64,000 nucleotides of DNA from Endomychus coccineus. Lineage: Eukaryota > Arthropoda > Insecta > Coleoptera > Endomychidae. Where the stretch lies: contig OY294071.1 of NCBI GenBank assembly GCA_958510875.1, forward strand, positions 34,688,581 through 34,752,580, read 5' to 3'. Within the stretch, counting starts at the first letter, position 1. Each line of letters opens with the position of its first letter. Shown piece after piece: positions 1-11,010 of this stretch. The notes under the pieces were generated by a model. That model saw only the letters and a list, made by a program, of their open reading frames with translations. It did not search any database and was not told where the DNA came from. The position numbers and the translations under genes were made by a program.

Positions 1-29
1 ACGAAATAACGAATGGGTCGTTATTTCGT
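1..29. repeat. Perfect short inverted repeat at the left edge
   Basis: Bases 1-12 and 18-29 are exact reverse complements around a 5-base spacer, so the strand can fold into a 12-bp hairpin. It touches the window edge and may be the end of a larger inverted repeat lying mostly outside. It lies just past the C-terminal end of the mariner remnant on the minus strand. Confidence 0.6.
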
Positions 30-104
30 TAGTGTATGAATTGATAATTATTTAACCAGAATTAAGAAATATCAAATAAAATGGAATCACCATGTCTCGA
101 CTAC

Positions 105-900
105 TATCATTTCAGATAACCATTATTACCATACTTTTTCCCAATGAAATGACAACAGTCCACTTTTTACATTGTTTCAGAAGCAATTCAATACCTCTGA
201 TAATATATTCCTTCGGTTTGTCTTCAAAATCTGCCCAAGATGCAACCTTCACCTCTTCATCACTTAAATGGACTTCCGAATATTTTGTCTTAATATGTGC
301 AGGGTTGCTGCGTGATATGTCCCGTTAACTGTGGTACTGCCTTCTTCAAAGTCTATAAGAAGAATTCCTTCACAATCCCAAAACATCATTGCCATCGCAA
401 TTCCATCGACTCTCTTTTGGGAAAAGGAATATAGTAGAGAACCACGGCTCCATCTCCTTTTGCAATTGTCTCCAACCTGTACACAGCGTTTTCTCCACAG
501 AGCTCCAAAAGGGACCGAGCACAATCAACGCTGGCCTCAGAACCGCTGAGAACTATTTGGAAACCCCCTTTGCATAAACACTTGTATTTAAAAACCACGA
601 TATTATTGCTCTTTCTTTCAACTTCCTCGTCGATAGCCTAAAACGAGATCTCCAACTAGAGCAATTTTGTAGTGTGTCACCATTTCCATCGTCCTTCTTG
701 TTCTAGTCTCATCTTCCAAGGAATCCTGCCCCATTCGAAACCGTTTTGGCTAATCTTTTACCTCAGAAAAAGAGTAAACTCTCCGTACACTCCTTTCAAC
801 CGGTCTCTGATGCTTTGAGGGGAAAGACCTTCTCGAGTAAGACATTTGATAACATTTAGATACTCAAGTTTCGTACTTTTGACATCGCGATACACTGTGA
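105..900 (-). pseudogene. Decayed mariner-family transposase
   Basis: Pieces of a mariner transposase appear in order on the minus strand but in different frames. They are an N-terminal helix-turn-helix segment near 780-880 (TREGLSPQSI), the SLEDE linker near 650-740, a GDGAVVLYY segment at the first catalytic Asp near 450-480, FWDCEGILLIDF plus TVNG near 310-400, and the C-terminal block DEEVKVASWADFEDKPKEY near 210-280. The last two pieces almost abut. The roughly 100 residues that normally carry the second and third catalytic acidic residues are therefore deleted. With several frame changes as well, it cannot be active. It lies on the same strand as, and downstream of, the NWD-like exons, so probably within that gene's next intron. 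Confidence 0.85.
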
Positions 901-1558
901 TACGTGAACCTATGTCAGGCCTATTTTTAGCACTGCACTCGCATGTATTGATAAATAGAAGTACATATTCCAAATCATAGAAATGCTTGATAATTAAATG
1001 AAAACAAACGAAAAAATGCCGTTAAGTCAACAATCAGACGGATATTTAGTCCACACGCCAAAAACGTAGTTTCCTGTTTTTTCTCGTTAGCGTTACAGAG
1101 CAGATCTTGGTGCCGTGTAGAGTAGTTCTAGAAACGGAATTAAAGAGGAAAGTCATTCCTTCTGAATATTTTCGAAATAAGCGATGGAAAGAAAACAAGA
1201 ATTCACAGTTAACCATGGCGAAGTAAACAATAACCCTAATACCACAAAAAACTTAATAGATATAACATATTTATAATTTAATCTACATTCATTCTTTTTT
1301 CATTTAAATTATAACTTATTTGAAGCACGTTTTGATCGAAGATATATGTAAACTGAATTTACAGCTAAGATTACGAAACAACGCTCAATGCTTAAAGGGA
1401 ATGAGTGAATTATAGCCAGTGGTTATTAGGTTGTTTCTAATAAATTAGTATTTAAAGTTCTTCTTGGCCGAAAATGACCATCAAGTATTACAGGTACTCG
1501 CAGCCGAAAGTGCTTTAGATATGTTATAATTTAGGTGGAACTATGTTATAATTTAGGT
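901..1558. other. No gene recognised
   Basis: AT-rich sequence between the mariner N-terminus and the NWD-like exons. I see no convincing exon. It is probably intron, or downstream flank if the exon at 1563-1726 is the last. Confidence 0.4.
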
Positions 1559-1562
1559 TTAC

Positions 1563-2308
1563 CGAAAATCCTTCAGAACGTATCCTTTTGTGTCTTTATG
1601 GTACCAAGTTTCTAATATCTCATAGTTCAATTCCAGTTTCTTGGCTGCTTCTATTATAGATGAAAATTGTTCTTGATCTAGGCATGTAGGAGGTAGAAAA
1701 GGGCCATAGTATTCGCTTATTAAACTCTAAAAGACGGAACAAAAGACTTCAGTGATAATACAAAAACCATAACACATGGGTCATAGGAGGCCATGACATT
1801 ACAGCTGAAAACAGCTGACATATGCCTTACATAACCCTTTCTGAGATCTGAGAGAGTTAGACAGATCTTGAGTGAGATTATTGGGCAAAAGTTCATGTTC
1901 TATTATTTTTCCATCTTTCGTATGGTGTCAATTATTTTGATTTTGATATAATTTTCATAACATACCATGAAAAAACAACCTTTCGATAATTTGTGACAGT
2001 AACGTATCTCTTGTAAATGGTCTTCAAAAAGGAACGGATCGTAAGATTCTTTTTCAGCTGCTCCGAAATGCATATCTATAAGTTCTACCTGCAAAATGAT
2101 AGCATGTTTATTTGATAAAATTGATCTATCGCAACCACAAGGATTTCGAATTTGTATGTATGAGGAAAGATGTATATTCTGGCATGAAGAGCCTTATAGA
2201 TAGGTACGCTACTGGCTAATCACATTACCTCTAAATGGTGCTCATCGAAAATTGTTTGAAGTTCTGGCCCGACAAATTCCAGTAACATTTTTCTCTCTTC
2301 GATGAAAT
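1563..2308 (-). CDS. Three exons of an NWD1/NWD2-like NACHT/WD-repeat protein, N-terminal region
   Basis: Three consecutive minus-strand exons join in frame. Exon a is 2308-2229, following an acceptor ending CTTTCAG; it starts mid-codon, reads FIEERKMLLEFVGPEL and ends phase 0 at a GTAATG donor. Exon b is 2088-1966 (41 codons, acceptor TTTTGCAG, donor GTATGT) and reads VELIDMHFG, then LQEIRYCHKLSKG. Exon c is 1726-1563 (acceptor CTTTTAG) and reads SEYYGPFLPP, then LNYEILETWYHKD. This order matches the domain before the NACHT ATPase in NWD1/NWD2-type proteins (family pattern: ERxxLxxxxxPxL, VDxRWG, LxEIxxCxxxSxGP, KYGxRPxP, WYxxD). In exon c, reading on gives an immediate TAA, whereas splicing at GTAAAC leaves phase 2; family length favours splicing. 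The upstream exon and the NACHT/WD exons were not found. The assignment rests on motif recall, not a search. Confidence 0.6.
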
Positions 2309-2700
2309 CTGAAAGGAAAAATTATAAAGCAAATATTAGAACAACAGTAGTTGGCAATTTATCGGAATATTATTGAATTTGCGCAGGAATAAATTCTATT
2401 TGATGTCAAAGCTTTGACAATTAAGTGAAATATTAAGCTTTCAGCTAGAACACATAAAGTTTAGAAGTTTCATGCGATTTAAACGAACTCTATTCTTAAA
2501 CATAAATGACATAAAATATGAAAGACAGCTTCATTCGAGACACTACCATTCTTCCAATAAATTTAATTGGATACAAATTCACATTGTGTATACTCTGAGA
2601 GGCCAAGAGACCGTGATAATTGAAGATTAAGTCCATGAATACGCAGAAATGCTCTTTCAATTTTCGTTTGCCGATAGCTATCATTTTGCCGTTGATCAGA
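2309..2700. other. No gene recognised (probable intron)
   Basis: AT-rich sequence upstream of the first visible NWD-like exon on the minus strand. I looked for the preceding exon (expected to end with one base completing an Asp or Asn codon) and did not find it. Confidence 0.4.
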
Positions 2701-2945
2701 TATTAACTGGTATCTGATACAGGCATTCATCATCATTATTATCATTAATGCAGGGCAGGGGTGAGACCCCCTGAGGCACGTAGGCTGCCAGATTGGGACC
2801 TTTGTGCAATCCGCGATCAGTAGCCTATTATATTCTAGAAGCTTTGTGGCTCGGCAGAAACCGAGAATGTTGCTGACCCTGGCTTCCATAAGTTTCTCCG
2901 GAAGTAGCTTTGCTTCGCCGAAATAACTTCCATCATATGGTAATC
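2700..2945 (-). mobile_element. 3' end of an RNase H-type LINE (LINE-B)
   Basis: Minus-strand frame containing EAKLLPEKLMEARVSNILGF, then a 3' UTR and a degenerate (ATG/ATA)n tail near 2725-2750. The same protein and UTR recur at 27776-28200. It lies directly against LINE-A in the opposite orientation (see findings). Confidence 0.65.
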
Positions 2946-3605
2946 AACTTTGTCGCTTACTATCGAGTTTTCTCTCAGATACATCACTTCATGTGGTGGT
3001 TGTCGGAGTATCCTCTGATAGATTGGCTTCCAACGCTGGTGTTTCAGAAGGCTCTGTCTTCGCACAAACTCTGTTTCTGCTCCATATTAACGATCTGTTG
3101 GAAGTGACCACGTGTCCTGTCCATACCTTTGCAGAAGAGGGTATACTTCATACTGCTTATCTAGAGCCCCTGTACCATCCAATGAAGTCAGAGGAATGAT
3201 ACAGGGACAGGTTGATGCAATTAATGGAGATTAGGCAAATATTTTGAAATGGGGATCTGATAATCTGATTGTTATCCCACAATCCCTAATATGATGATGT
3301 CAGGTACAACTATTCCTATGAAGTTTTCCATATTCTAGATAGGCGGACTAGACGAGCTCAAACTAGTCATCCCATCATTGTTGACCTCGAGACCTGCCGA
3401 ACTTCTTCCAACCAGGCTTCATTTTTCTAGCGAATAGTGAAGTTGCGGAACTCTTTGCCTGGTGAGATCTTTCCTTATGCCTATAACTTCCAAGCCTTTA
3501 AGAAAAATTCGAATCCCTATCTCCTCTCTCAACATTCCACCGCTGGCTCACACGATGTTCTAACATTATAGGTTTTCCTTTCGTGTAGTCAAGTATAGAA
3601 AAAAA
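2945..3605 (+). pseudogene. LINE-A reverse transcriptase fragment, copy 1
   Basis: Reads as the C-terminal half of a non-LTR reverse transcriptase. From 2993 comes GVSSDRLASNAGVSEGSVFA followed by LHINDLLEVTTCPVH and FAEEGILHTA, which stands where the catalytic FADDG motif is found in the better copy at 49870. Its acidic pair is EE rather than DD. About 3310-3345 marks an internal deletion, after which the LINE-A C-terminus (3350-3550) and a short 3' UTR follow. At least five related fragments lie in the window (also 27845, 30700, 36308, 49870, 58960). Dead: truncated at the 5' end, frameshifted and with the catalytic motif changed. Confidence 0.8.
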
Positions 3606-3749
3606 ACCTGGAAGATGCTAAAACTGGATATTCCAACAAGATATCAGAGATAGTTTCTTCCACCTCTCAATATTTGCTACACATGGGGTCATAAGCTCAT
3701 AAGATGTAGGTGTCTATTATAGTATTCCACCCATTAGAGACGGGTGGAT

Positions 3750-4700
3750 AAATCTATCTTTTAACATACAGTCTGTCCATCTGCAGCAAGTTTCCTTCTC
3801 GATGCTCATGAGATAGAGTGAAGAGATGTATTGTTAAATGCTCCCCAACTTCTGAAGAAGCACCCAGTGCTTCTTTACAAGTAGGTGTAGTGTAGAGTCT
3901 AGATTTAATTGCAGTATAGGCGTATAGGTCTGTGTCTAGAGGTGGATTAAGTACTGTGTCCCCAATGTTTCGGTCCCGCAGTTTTTCTTGAGAGTTAAGC
4001 ATGAATGATATTAGACTTATAAGTCTCAGGGCCTTCGCTCTATCCTTTCCTGTTTCCGTGATTGCTCTCCAGTCCTTTGGTATAAATCCCAGTGCGAGAC
4101 TGGCCCTTAATACCAGACAATTTTCATGTGCTATCCCTTCCCGTAGCATTAGATAAATGCCGTCTGATCCAGGCGATTTATATCGTTGGAGCGAATTGAT
4201 ACCCCATTTCTTTTTTTCCATGTGAATCACGTTGCTATTCTCACCTGAAGACTCTTATGGGAGGCTCCAGTTCTGTGGGTTTCCAGGGTTTTGTGACTGT
4301 AATTGTTGATCCTGGAAAGTGCACCTTGTATAGGTCTTCCTAGGAAATAATTTTATGGAGTTTTGCATCTCCGTCAGTGACCCATAAGAATTCCCTGTGA
4401 TCCCTGTTATCACGAGAAAGGAGTTGATAAAAAACTTGGCCTGGTAAGTTCGGCCCCAAGTCAGACCATTGTTTGTTCAGATGGCCTCGACGTCTCGAAG
4501 GGCGTGTTCTCCAATGCAGTTCGATAATGATACCATTACTTCAGACTCTCACCAGCACATCGCCAATTTGATAACTTTCAACTCCACTGTGTGCTGGGAC
4601 CCATATGGTTTGGACTTTGTTAGTCACATCGTAGTTTTTTTTTATATCTGAGCTGTTGAGCTCCTCTGCCAATTTTTTCAGTAGGTTTTTGTAATCATGC
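3750..4700 (-). pseudogene. LINE-B fragments: RNase H piece and reverse transcriptase N-terminal half
   Basis: The minus-strand frame from 4230 to 3754 reads NSLQRYKSPGSDGIY, LALGFIPKDWR, LRLISLISFML and LDTDLYAYTAIKS. These are the fingers/palm entry motifs of an RNase H-bearing LINE reverse transcriptase (family pattern: kSPGxDGI, P..WR, RPISL, QyAy..gkS). Upstream on the same strand, near 4540-4640, is VQTIWVPAHSGVE, a hallmark of the LINE RNase H domain, which normally lies after the reverse transcriptase. The order is therefore reversed, so two insertions or a rearrangement are stacked here. Several frameshifts and stops are present. Confidence 0.75.
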
Positions 4701-5335
4701 TACCCTCAATATGCAATATACAGTTACAAGAACCACGATTGAAATAGGAAGAGTATTTACTATGCACATACGTAGGCATTCGCACAAGAGACGATAAGTC
4801 GTTCAGAAAATGTGAACAAGCTACTTGGAATATTTAATCGTCTGGCTTAGCTTGTTCCTCATTCTCATTCATGAGTAAACACTTCAACCTATTAATCTTG
4901 TCCCGTTGTATTTCAACGTTCCGACATTTCAACATCACCTATATTCTAACAGTTCATCTGGCCAAACGATGTAAGTGAGCATCGAAATGTTAGTCACCGT
5001 TTTGACCGACATTAAAGCAGTGACAGCTGACAATACTTTGAAGTTCTCTTATTGGACTCCTCATCCTCATGTTACATTCTGGGGTACTATGCTTGATTGA
5101 TGTAATGGGGGATTTATTTACAATAAGAAACAAAATTGGTATCTCGTTAATGATACGTCAATCAAATATGTTAGTATTTGAGATGATAATTATTGACATA
5201 GAAGATGAGAAAGAATTTTTGAAGGTATATACCTTAAAATTGTTGGATATTTTGGCAAGTTTCAAATAGTTATGCCGAAACTATAATTTTGATGGCAATT
5301 TTATAGAAAAAAGCTATAGTATAAGGTTAAAAAAT
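4701..5335. other. No gene recognised
   Basis: AT-rich intergenic or intronic sequence between two LINE fragments. Only short open frames without recognisable motifs. Confidence 0.4.
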
Positions 5336-5717
5336 TTTCTTGAAAAGCTATCAACTATTGTCAAATGCACAAAATGATTTTAGACAAAACAGGTCAACTG
5401 ATACTGCCATTAAAGACACGTGCCACCACTCCCATCAGATTTATGAACCCCTAAAAATCAAACAGTCACCTCTCGCTCTTCACTTTGATCTGAGTAGAGC
5501 TTTTGATGCCATAAATCATAATCTTCTAATCGAAAAATTAACCTTAAATGGTATAAGAGACACTGCTAATGAATGGATCAAAAATTATCTACAAGACAGA
5601 ACACAAATTGTATGCTTTGCTTATTTTAAATCAACTCCAAAATATATGTCTACAGGGGTTCCGCGAAGCTCAAATCTTGGACAGCTTCTTTTTATAATAT
5701 TTATTAATAAAAACTAA
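5336..5717 (+). pseudogene. LINE-C reverse transcriptase fragment
   Basis: A 125-residue open frame with reverse transcriptase motifs in order: NDFRQNRSTDTAIKD, LALHFDLSRAFDAINHNLL, NGIRDTANEWIKNYLQDR, and TGVPRSSNLGQLLFIIFIN, where GVPQGSxLGPLLF is usual. It stops just before the position of the catalytic FADD. Both flanks are lost, so this is a palm-domain fragment of a CR1/Jockey-type element distinct from LINE-A. The intact frame over 125 codons suggests it is younger than its neighbours. Confidence 0.8.
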
Positions 5718-7150
5718 CCTATGGTAGAAGTTTATGGTAATTTATCATTATGATTAAATCGAATTACTTTGTTTTTATACCACTTTCAATAATAACATGA
5801 AAACGTCACTATGGTTTCAACACCGTAATGCTATTATCAAACAGATACAAAAGTATATTTTTGTAGCTAAAATTCTACACTTTATGCACTTATGTGTACA
5901 AATATGACTTAGATAATTCCTGTAGTCTTATTTTATTTCAAACTTCACCAACCTGTGTCTTGAAATTGAAGTGTTCACAGACCTGTTTATTCAGATCATC
6001 CTGTATAAAAAATAATTGAAATCTGAAAAATATGTCAGCCCCTAATTGATCTCAAAGAATTTTTCGATGTGGTATTTCAAATATCAATAATTTGCAATTA
6101 GGTTGAAAGCTTTAATAGGAATTACAATCAAAATAATATATCTATAATAATTACTGACAGAGGTTTTCCTGAAACTAAGTGGGTAGGTTAAGGTTTCGGA
6201 ATTGAACATTCAGTTGTGAAAGGTGTCCTAGTTATATGCTAAAATGCAAATAATCCTTTGTCCGATTCAGTCACCATTTCCTTCATATGCATAAACGGAA
6301 ATAAATAGGAGCGGGTTAATGGCGTTTGGATGTTTGTGTTTATGGTTCCATTAACAAACTCTCCTCGCATTAATGGCATCTTACATTCTGTGCCCTAATT
6401 TTCATAAAGCAATATTGGATATTAATTAATGACATAATTAATTTGCTTCAAACTGCTATTCGGAGCAAAGTTCCATCCATTTCTCAGTGAAATCGAACTT
6501 GTTTGATTACATTCTGATATGAGTGTCATGCTGAACTACGAATACTTCAGCTTGATAAAAATGGATGTGAAACTATCGGATCTATCATCAATATTGATGA
6601 TAAAGGAAAATATTTAAGAGTCTATCCTCTCAGCTATATATTTTTGACAAATTAGAGTATGAACTCTGCAGTTATTAAAGTTCTGCTAATTCACAATGCA
6701 TTACTAGAGAGTGTCGCATCTATAAAGGTGCCTAATCTGTGACAATGGTAAGGTTTTTATAGATCGAACAGTAACATTACAACTAATAATTCCGGAAATT
6801 GTATAATTTGTCAATATTACATTGCTTGCATGTGTTAGCATAGAGCTATTTACACATTAACATAATATCGTTCAGTAGCATTGCAACTTACTCATTGCAC
6901 TGATCATCCCAAGAGAGTGAAACAGCTTTCTGGAGTGACAAGTTATGATATCACAATTCGATCTAAGAAGCCTTACCATCGTTGTGAATCTTGAATAGTA
7001 GACTTCTTCCGGATAGCCCGACTTGATGTAGACGTTTTATCCTAAATTTCTTTCATTTTGTTGAAAACTGCAAATCCTAAAAGTTGACCCAGGCGATTTT
7101 CTCGTCAACTTCAACGTTAGCTGCCAAAAACATTCCAACGGACTTACTTT
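5718..7150. other. No gene recognised
   Basis: About 1.4 kb of AT-rich sequence with scattered stops in all frames. No repeat or element end that I can define. Confidence 0.4.
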
Positions 7151-7159
7151 TCAGTTAAT

Positions 7160-8216
7160 TGATTTTTGTCTTACAAACAGTCTTCGGGAGCTGTCATGGG
7201 TTCCCCACTTTTTATTGTAATAGCTGATATCTTCATGAAAACTTTTAAGCAAGATGCTATTGACTCTGTTCTTAAGCCGAAATGTTGGTTTAGATACGTC
7301 GACGACACTTTTATTATTTGGCAACATTGTCGCGAAAACCTTGTTCCCTTCCTCAATCATTTGTACCACCACCCTGCCCAAAATTCATCTGTCACAAACG
7401 CCTTGGTCTACAGAGCTTTCAATTTATCCCAACCACAATCTTTAAAATCAGAATTAAACACCTTTCATCTATCTTATAGTCAAATAATTTCTCCCATTGT
7501 AATATTCAAAAAGCTGTAAAGAAATACATCGTCTAAAATTTAAATCAACCTAAGCTACAAACCTCCCTCCCACACCTCCTTTATCCATTGCCTATTTCCC
7601 AAATAATGACAATAGAACAGATCGAATTTCCAAAATCCTTAAGAAGCATCATATTTCTACTCGTTTTCCACACTTCCAAAACTATCTCAGTTTTACGAAC
7701 CTATCAAAAACCCGCTACCTCATATTCATTTAGAAGGAGGCTATAGCATCCCCAGTTCTTGCGATAAAATCTGCATTGGTGAAACAGGTCGTAGGTACTC
7801 GTGTGAAAGAACAATAGCGCTGTACAAGGCTTCTTCGTGACTCCAGTAGATCTGCACTTGCGAAACATAGGTTTGAGACTAATCATCAAATCCTTTCCGA
7901 AAATACTAAAATCCTACCCCGAGTCGATAAAAATCCTAAAACATCCAAATAATTCAAATCGTGACTCAGGATATTACCTTCCCAATATTTGGAAACCCAT
8001 CCTCGAAAATTCCATTTAGCACATGATCACGCAACGGCATCGTCAGGTGCCAGAATGGAGTTAACCCCCGGAATGAAGGCAGTGAACTGTGAAGCGTGAA
8101 ATTGTTTTCCCCAATAAATACCGCTGCAGAAACTAGAAGAATCAGTTTCAGTTCAAGCCTCAAGCCTGCCCTGAAGATGCCACCTGCAATGGTTGGCAAA
8201 ACTTCGGCATCAAGTC
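7160..8216 (+). pseudogene. Penelope-like element (PLE-1), copy 1, C-terminal half
   Basis: Starts inside the reverse transcriptase with SGAVMGSPLFIVIADIFMK and KCWFRYVDDTFIIW, where YVDD is the catalytic box typical of PLEs. It continues through HPAQ and LSQPQSLKSEL and, in other frames, the linker to a GIY-YIG endonuclease segment near 7735-7790 (YSIPSSCDK, then GETGR). The 3' part carries RDSGYYLPNIWKP near 7960-8000 and an untranslated end with a hammerhead-like motif at 8171-8216. A second copy of the same family is at 13640. The 5' half is missing and frameshifts are present. In intact elements the protein copies RNA into chromosomal DNA using RT plus GIY-YIG nicking. Confidence 0.85.
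8171..8216 (+). ncRNA. Hammerhead-ribozyme-like motif in the PLE-1 3' end
   Basis: CTGAAGA fits the hammerhead core CUGANGA. It is followed, after one unpaired T, by a stem (GCCA with TGGC plus inner GG/CC pairs). Next is AAAAC in place of GAAAC, then a 4-bp stem III (ACTT/AAGT around a 7-base loop) and a GTC cleavage-type triplet ending at 8216. The G12 position is A, so this copy would be inactive. Stem I is weak here. Confidence 0.5.
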
Positions 8217-9680
8217 GTACTACTGTGTACTGTTGGAATGCACCCGGAAAATTTTCAATCTGTTGGTCACAGACTCATTCACAGCCAAATAGATCTTCAA
8301 GATATGGTATCCGAGTTGCGAATTTACAATAACTAAAAACTACCCCACAGTCTAGTTATAGTCATCATTAAACATTTTAGCGTTTACGTTCTACAGATGC
8401 TAGAGTTATTCCTACTTACTTGACCTGAAGTCAACAAGACAGAATATCATTTTTATTTTATGAATTTCTCAATACTACAAAAATTCAAAATTGTCGAGAG
8501 GATATCGATCTGAAAATTCTCGAAGATGCCACCTGTAATTATTGGCGAATCGTTATTGTTCAGAGTTATTCTTATATTTTCTATTTTTTGATGCATTTTT
8601 TCATTCTTTTCCATTTTCAATGCTTATATTTGAATTGGGATCAATTGTTTCCGTCTATCAAAGTTATTTCACCAGTACTTTAGCGACCATTCTGGTGATT
8701 AGAAAAGACTAGTTTGTGCTTTCTTCCTGTATATAGAACGGTTTGTATTGAATTGGAGTTTCATCGTGAAAGACGAATGGATGAATATTATGCTCTCGTT
8801 TACATTTACTGTTGGAAATACTAACCTATTTTCCGTGAATATGCTTGAATAGATATTTTTTCTTTCGAAATTCGATTCGAAATATGATAAAATTGTCCGA
8901 TTTACTCATGAAATTCCAGGAAAATACATGGATCTTTGCTGTCTTGATATTCGCAGAACACGTGCCAAACATTCAATAAGAAAGAAAAATATGAGACATG
9001 CTTCAGTGAGCAAACATTGTGCAGGAGCATATTCCACTGTATCTTGATTTTCACGGTCTGCTTGTTTCACTTCAAAAGGACGGAGCTGGATACATGTAAA
9101 TTACAAATCTCTGAAGGGAAGCGTGTGCTTTGGCTCTCGGAAACTTCCTGTTCAAGATTCAATCTGTTCATTTTCTCCTAAACAGGTATCGAAAATGGAA
9201 GATAGAACTTTGAAACCAACTAATCCGAATATCCTGAGTTGAGCTATTTATTAACAGCAGGATACGGTGGAATCATAATGACGGATAGAGAGTTCCCTTC
9301 TATTCTTCAATATTAGCTGCAGTCAGTGTGGAGAATGATTCAACACATAATTTTAATTGATTCTCGACATGACGTTGAATGTAGTGAAAAAAAACTATGA
9401 ATATAATGTGGTGGATATATTCAAAAGAGAAATATCTTAATCGAATTTAGTGAACAAATGATACACCATGAAAAAAGAATAGATAGTTATTATCAAAAAT
9501 TTCTAGTTGGTATTCATAACAATTGTGGGGAACGCCGGAATGTAAAATATATAAAAGGCTTGGAACAACTGGAGTGAAAGTGATGACAATGAATAAATGC
9601 ATTAACTTTCTTGATTGCCATTTGTATTGAAATGTTTCTTGTTAATGGTATGAGGACAGCGTCAAAAATTACCGATCTGA
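8217..9680. other. No gene recognised; second degraded PLE-1 end near 8520
   Basis: A partial repeat of the PLE-1 terminal motif (GAAGATGCCACCTG, then TTGGCGAA) lies at 8521-8550. The remainder is AT-rich without a coding signal. Confidence 0.4.
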
Positions 9681-9689
9681 CATAGATCC

Positions 9690-10305
9690 AGGAAATGGTT
9701 TACAGATGTTTCGTTGTGGTAGCGCAATAAGAAGGACTTTTTGCTCCGTTTCGTAACCGTGGACGAAACATGGATCCATCACAACACACCAGAGACGAAC
9801 ATTCGAAACAGTAGACTTGTCCTCGCGAATCGAAGCCGAAAAAGGCCAAAATGGCCAACAAAGTCATGGCGACAGATTTTTGGGATGCACATGGTATCGT
9901 CCATATTGATTACCTTTAAAGCGTAAAACGATCAACGGTGTATATTATGCAGAGCTGTTGGATCGATTCGACGCCGATTTGAAGCAAAAGCGACCGCATT
10001 TGGCAAAAAAAGTGCTCTTCTACTAGGAAAACGCACCGGCTCACAGGTCCACAGTCGCAATGGCAAAATTGGATAAACTGCGCTACGAATTGGTTCGTCA
10101 TTCACCATATTCTTCAGATTATGCCCCCTGCGATTTTTATCTATCTCCAAACTTGAACAAATGGCTCGGCGGAAAGAGATTTGGCTGCAACGATGAAATC
10201 GTCGCAGATTTTGAAGGATTGCCAAAATCGTATTATTTGGGAGGGATCGAAGAATTAGAAAAACGTTGGACGAAGTGTATCGGGCTACAGGGAGATTATG
10301 TTTAG
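9690..10305 (+). pseudogene. Mariner transposase remnant, C-terminal two thirds
   Basis: The first catalytic Asp is in RFVTVDETWIHHNTPET near 9750. Then follow FWDAHGIVHIDYL in a second frame, and KVLFY-stop-ENAPAHRS near 10005-10040, where family members have Q and then the second Asp: here a TAG stop and a Glu replace them. SPYSSDYAPCDFYL carries the third Asp near 10120. The C-terminus is EELEKRWTKCIGLQGDYV with a stop at 10303. The tail of about 80 residues is open, so decay is modest. Frameshifts, the in-frame stop and the Asp-to-Glu change mean it is inactive. It belongs to a different mariner lineage from the copy at 105-900 (different C-terminal sequence). Confidence 0.9.
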
Positions 10306-10349
10306 AAATAAAATAAGTTTTGACCAAATAAATCATTTCATTCAGTAGA

Positions 10350-11010
10350 TTGGTTAGTTTAAGCTCTCTTTAGAAAGTTAAAGTTTTTCGTCTTCAATGG
10401 AAAAATGTCTTCGATGGTTGTGTATATCCCGAAGAGTCTGCTCCTGCAAAGCAGGGTATCTTCGCGATCTATTAGCAGATGTATCGGTGTTTCTTCTGCT
10501 TTTATGCAAAATCTACACACTCCATCGTTCACTAGGCCAATTTTCCTCATGTGGCCGTTGAGTTTGCAATATCCCGTCATGAATCCTGATGATTCTCAGA
10601 TTGTTACTGCTTTGCCTCATACTTTACAAAATGTCGGTTTTGCTAAATTTATCTAGGAGGGTTTTGGATTGTCTTTGACCCGGAAGGAAATTCCAGTACT
10701 TTTTGCTGTATTCCGTTTCTTCTGTTTTAAGAATTTCCTTCATACCGTAGAAGGGTTCCGGTTCTGCCAGAGTTCTTGATCCATTACCACAGAATGCTCC
10801 TTTCTTAACAGAGTGAGTGTCCTCCCACTCTTCTTTATACCCAAAGTGGGTTTGGAGGTTCTGTGTTAACATTAACACCTTGCCCATGTAATTTATTGGC
10901 GCCATGAGTACTGGGTGTTCCTTCTTCAGACAGATAATGTCCTTGCACTGAAGTTTAATACTTCCCTGAGATTCTTCTTTGCTTATATTGGGCATAATAT
11001 TCTTCACTGT
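10350..11010 (-). pseudogene. RNase H-type LINE C-terminus
   Basis: Reading on the minus strand, FLPGQRQSKTLLDKFSKTDIL (10624-10700) is followed in another frame by MTGYCKLNGHMRKIGL and CRFCIKAEETPIHLL (10440-10580). This is the post-RNase H tail with a CX2C...H zinc-finger-like pattern seen in I/R1/Jockey-group LINE polyproteins. The preceding 11007-10700 frame carries the degraded RNase H region. It is truncated at both ends and frameshifted. Confidence 0.7.
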
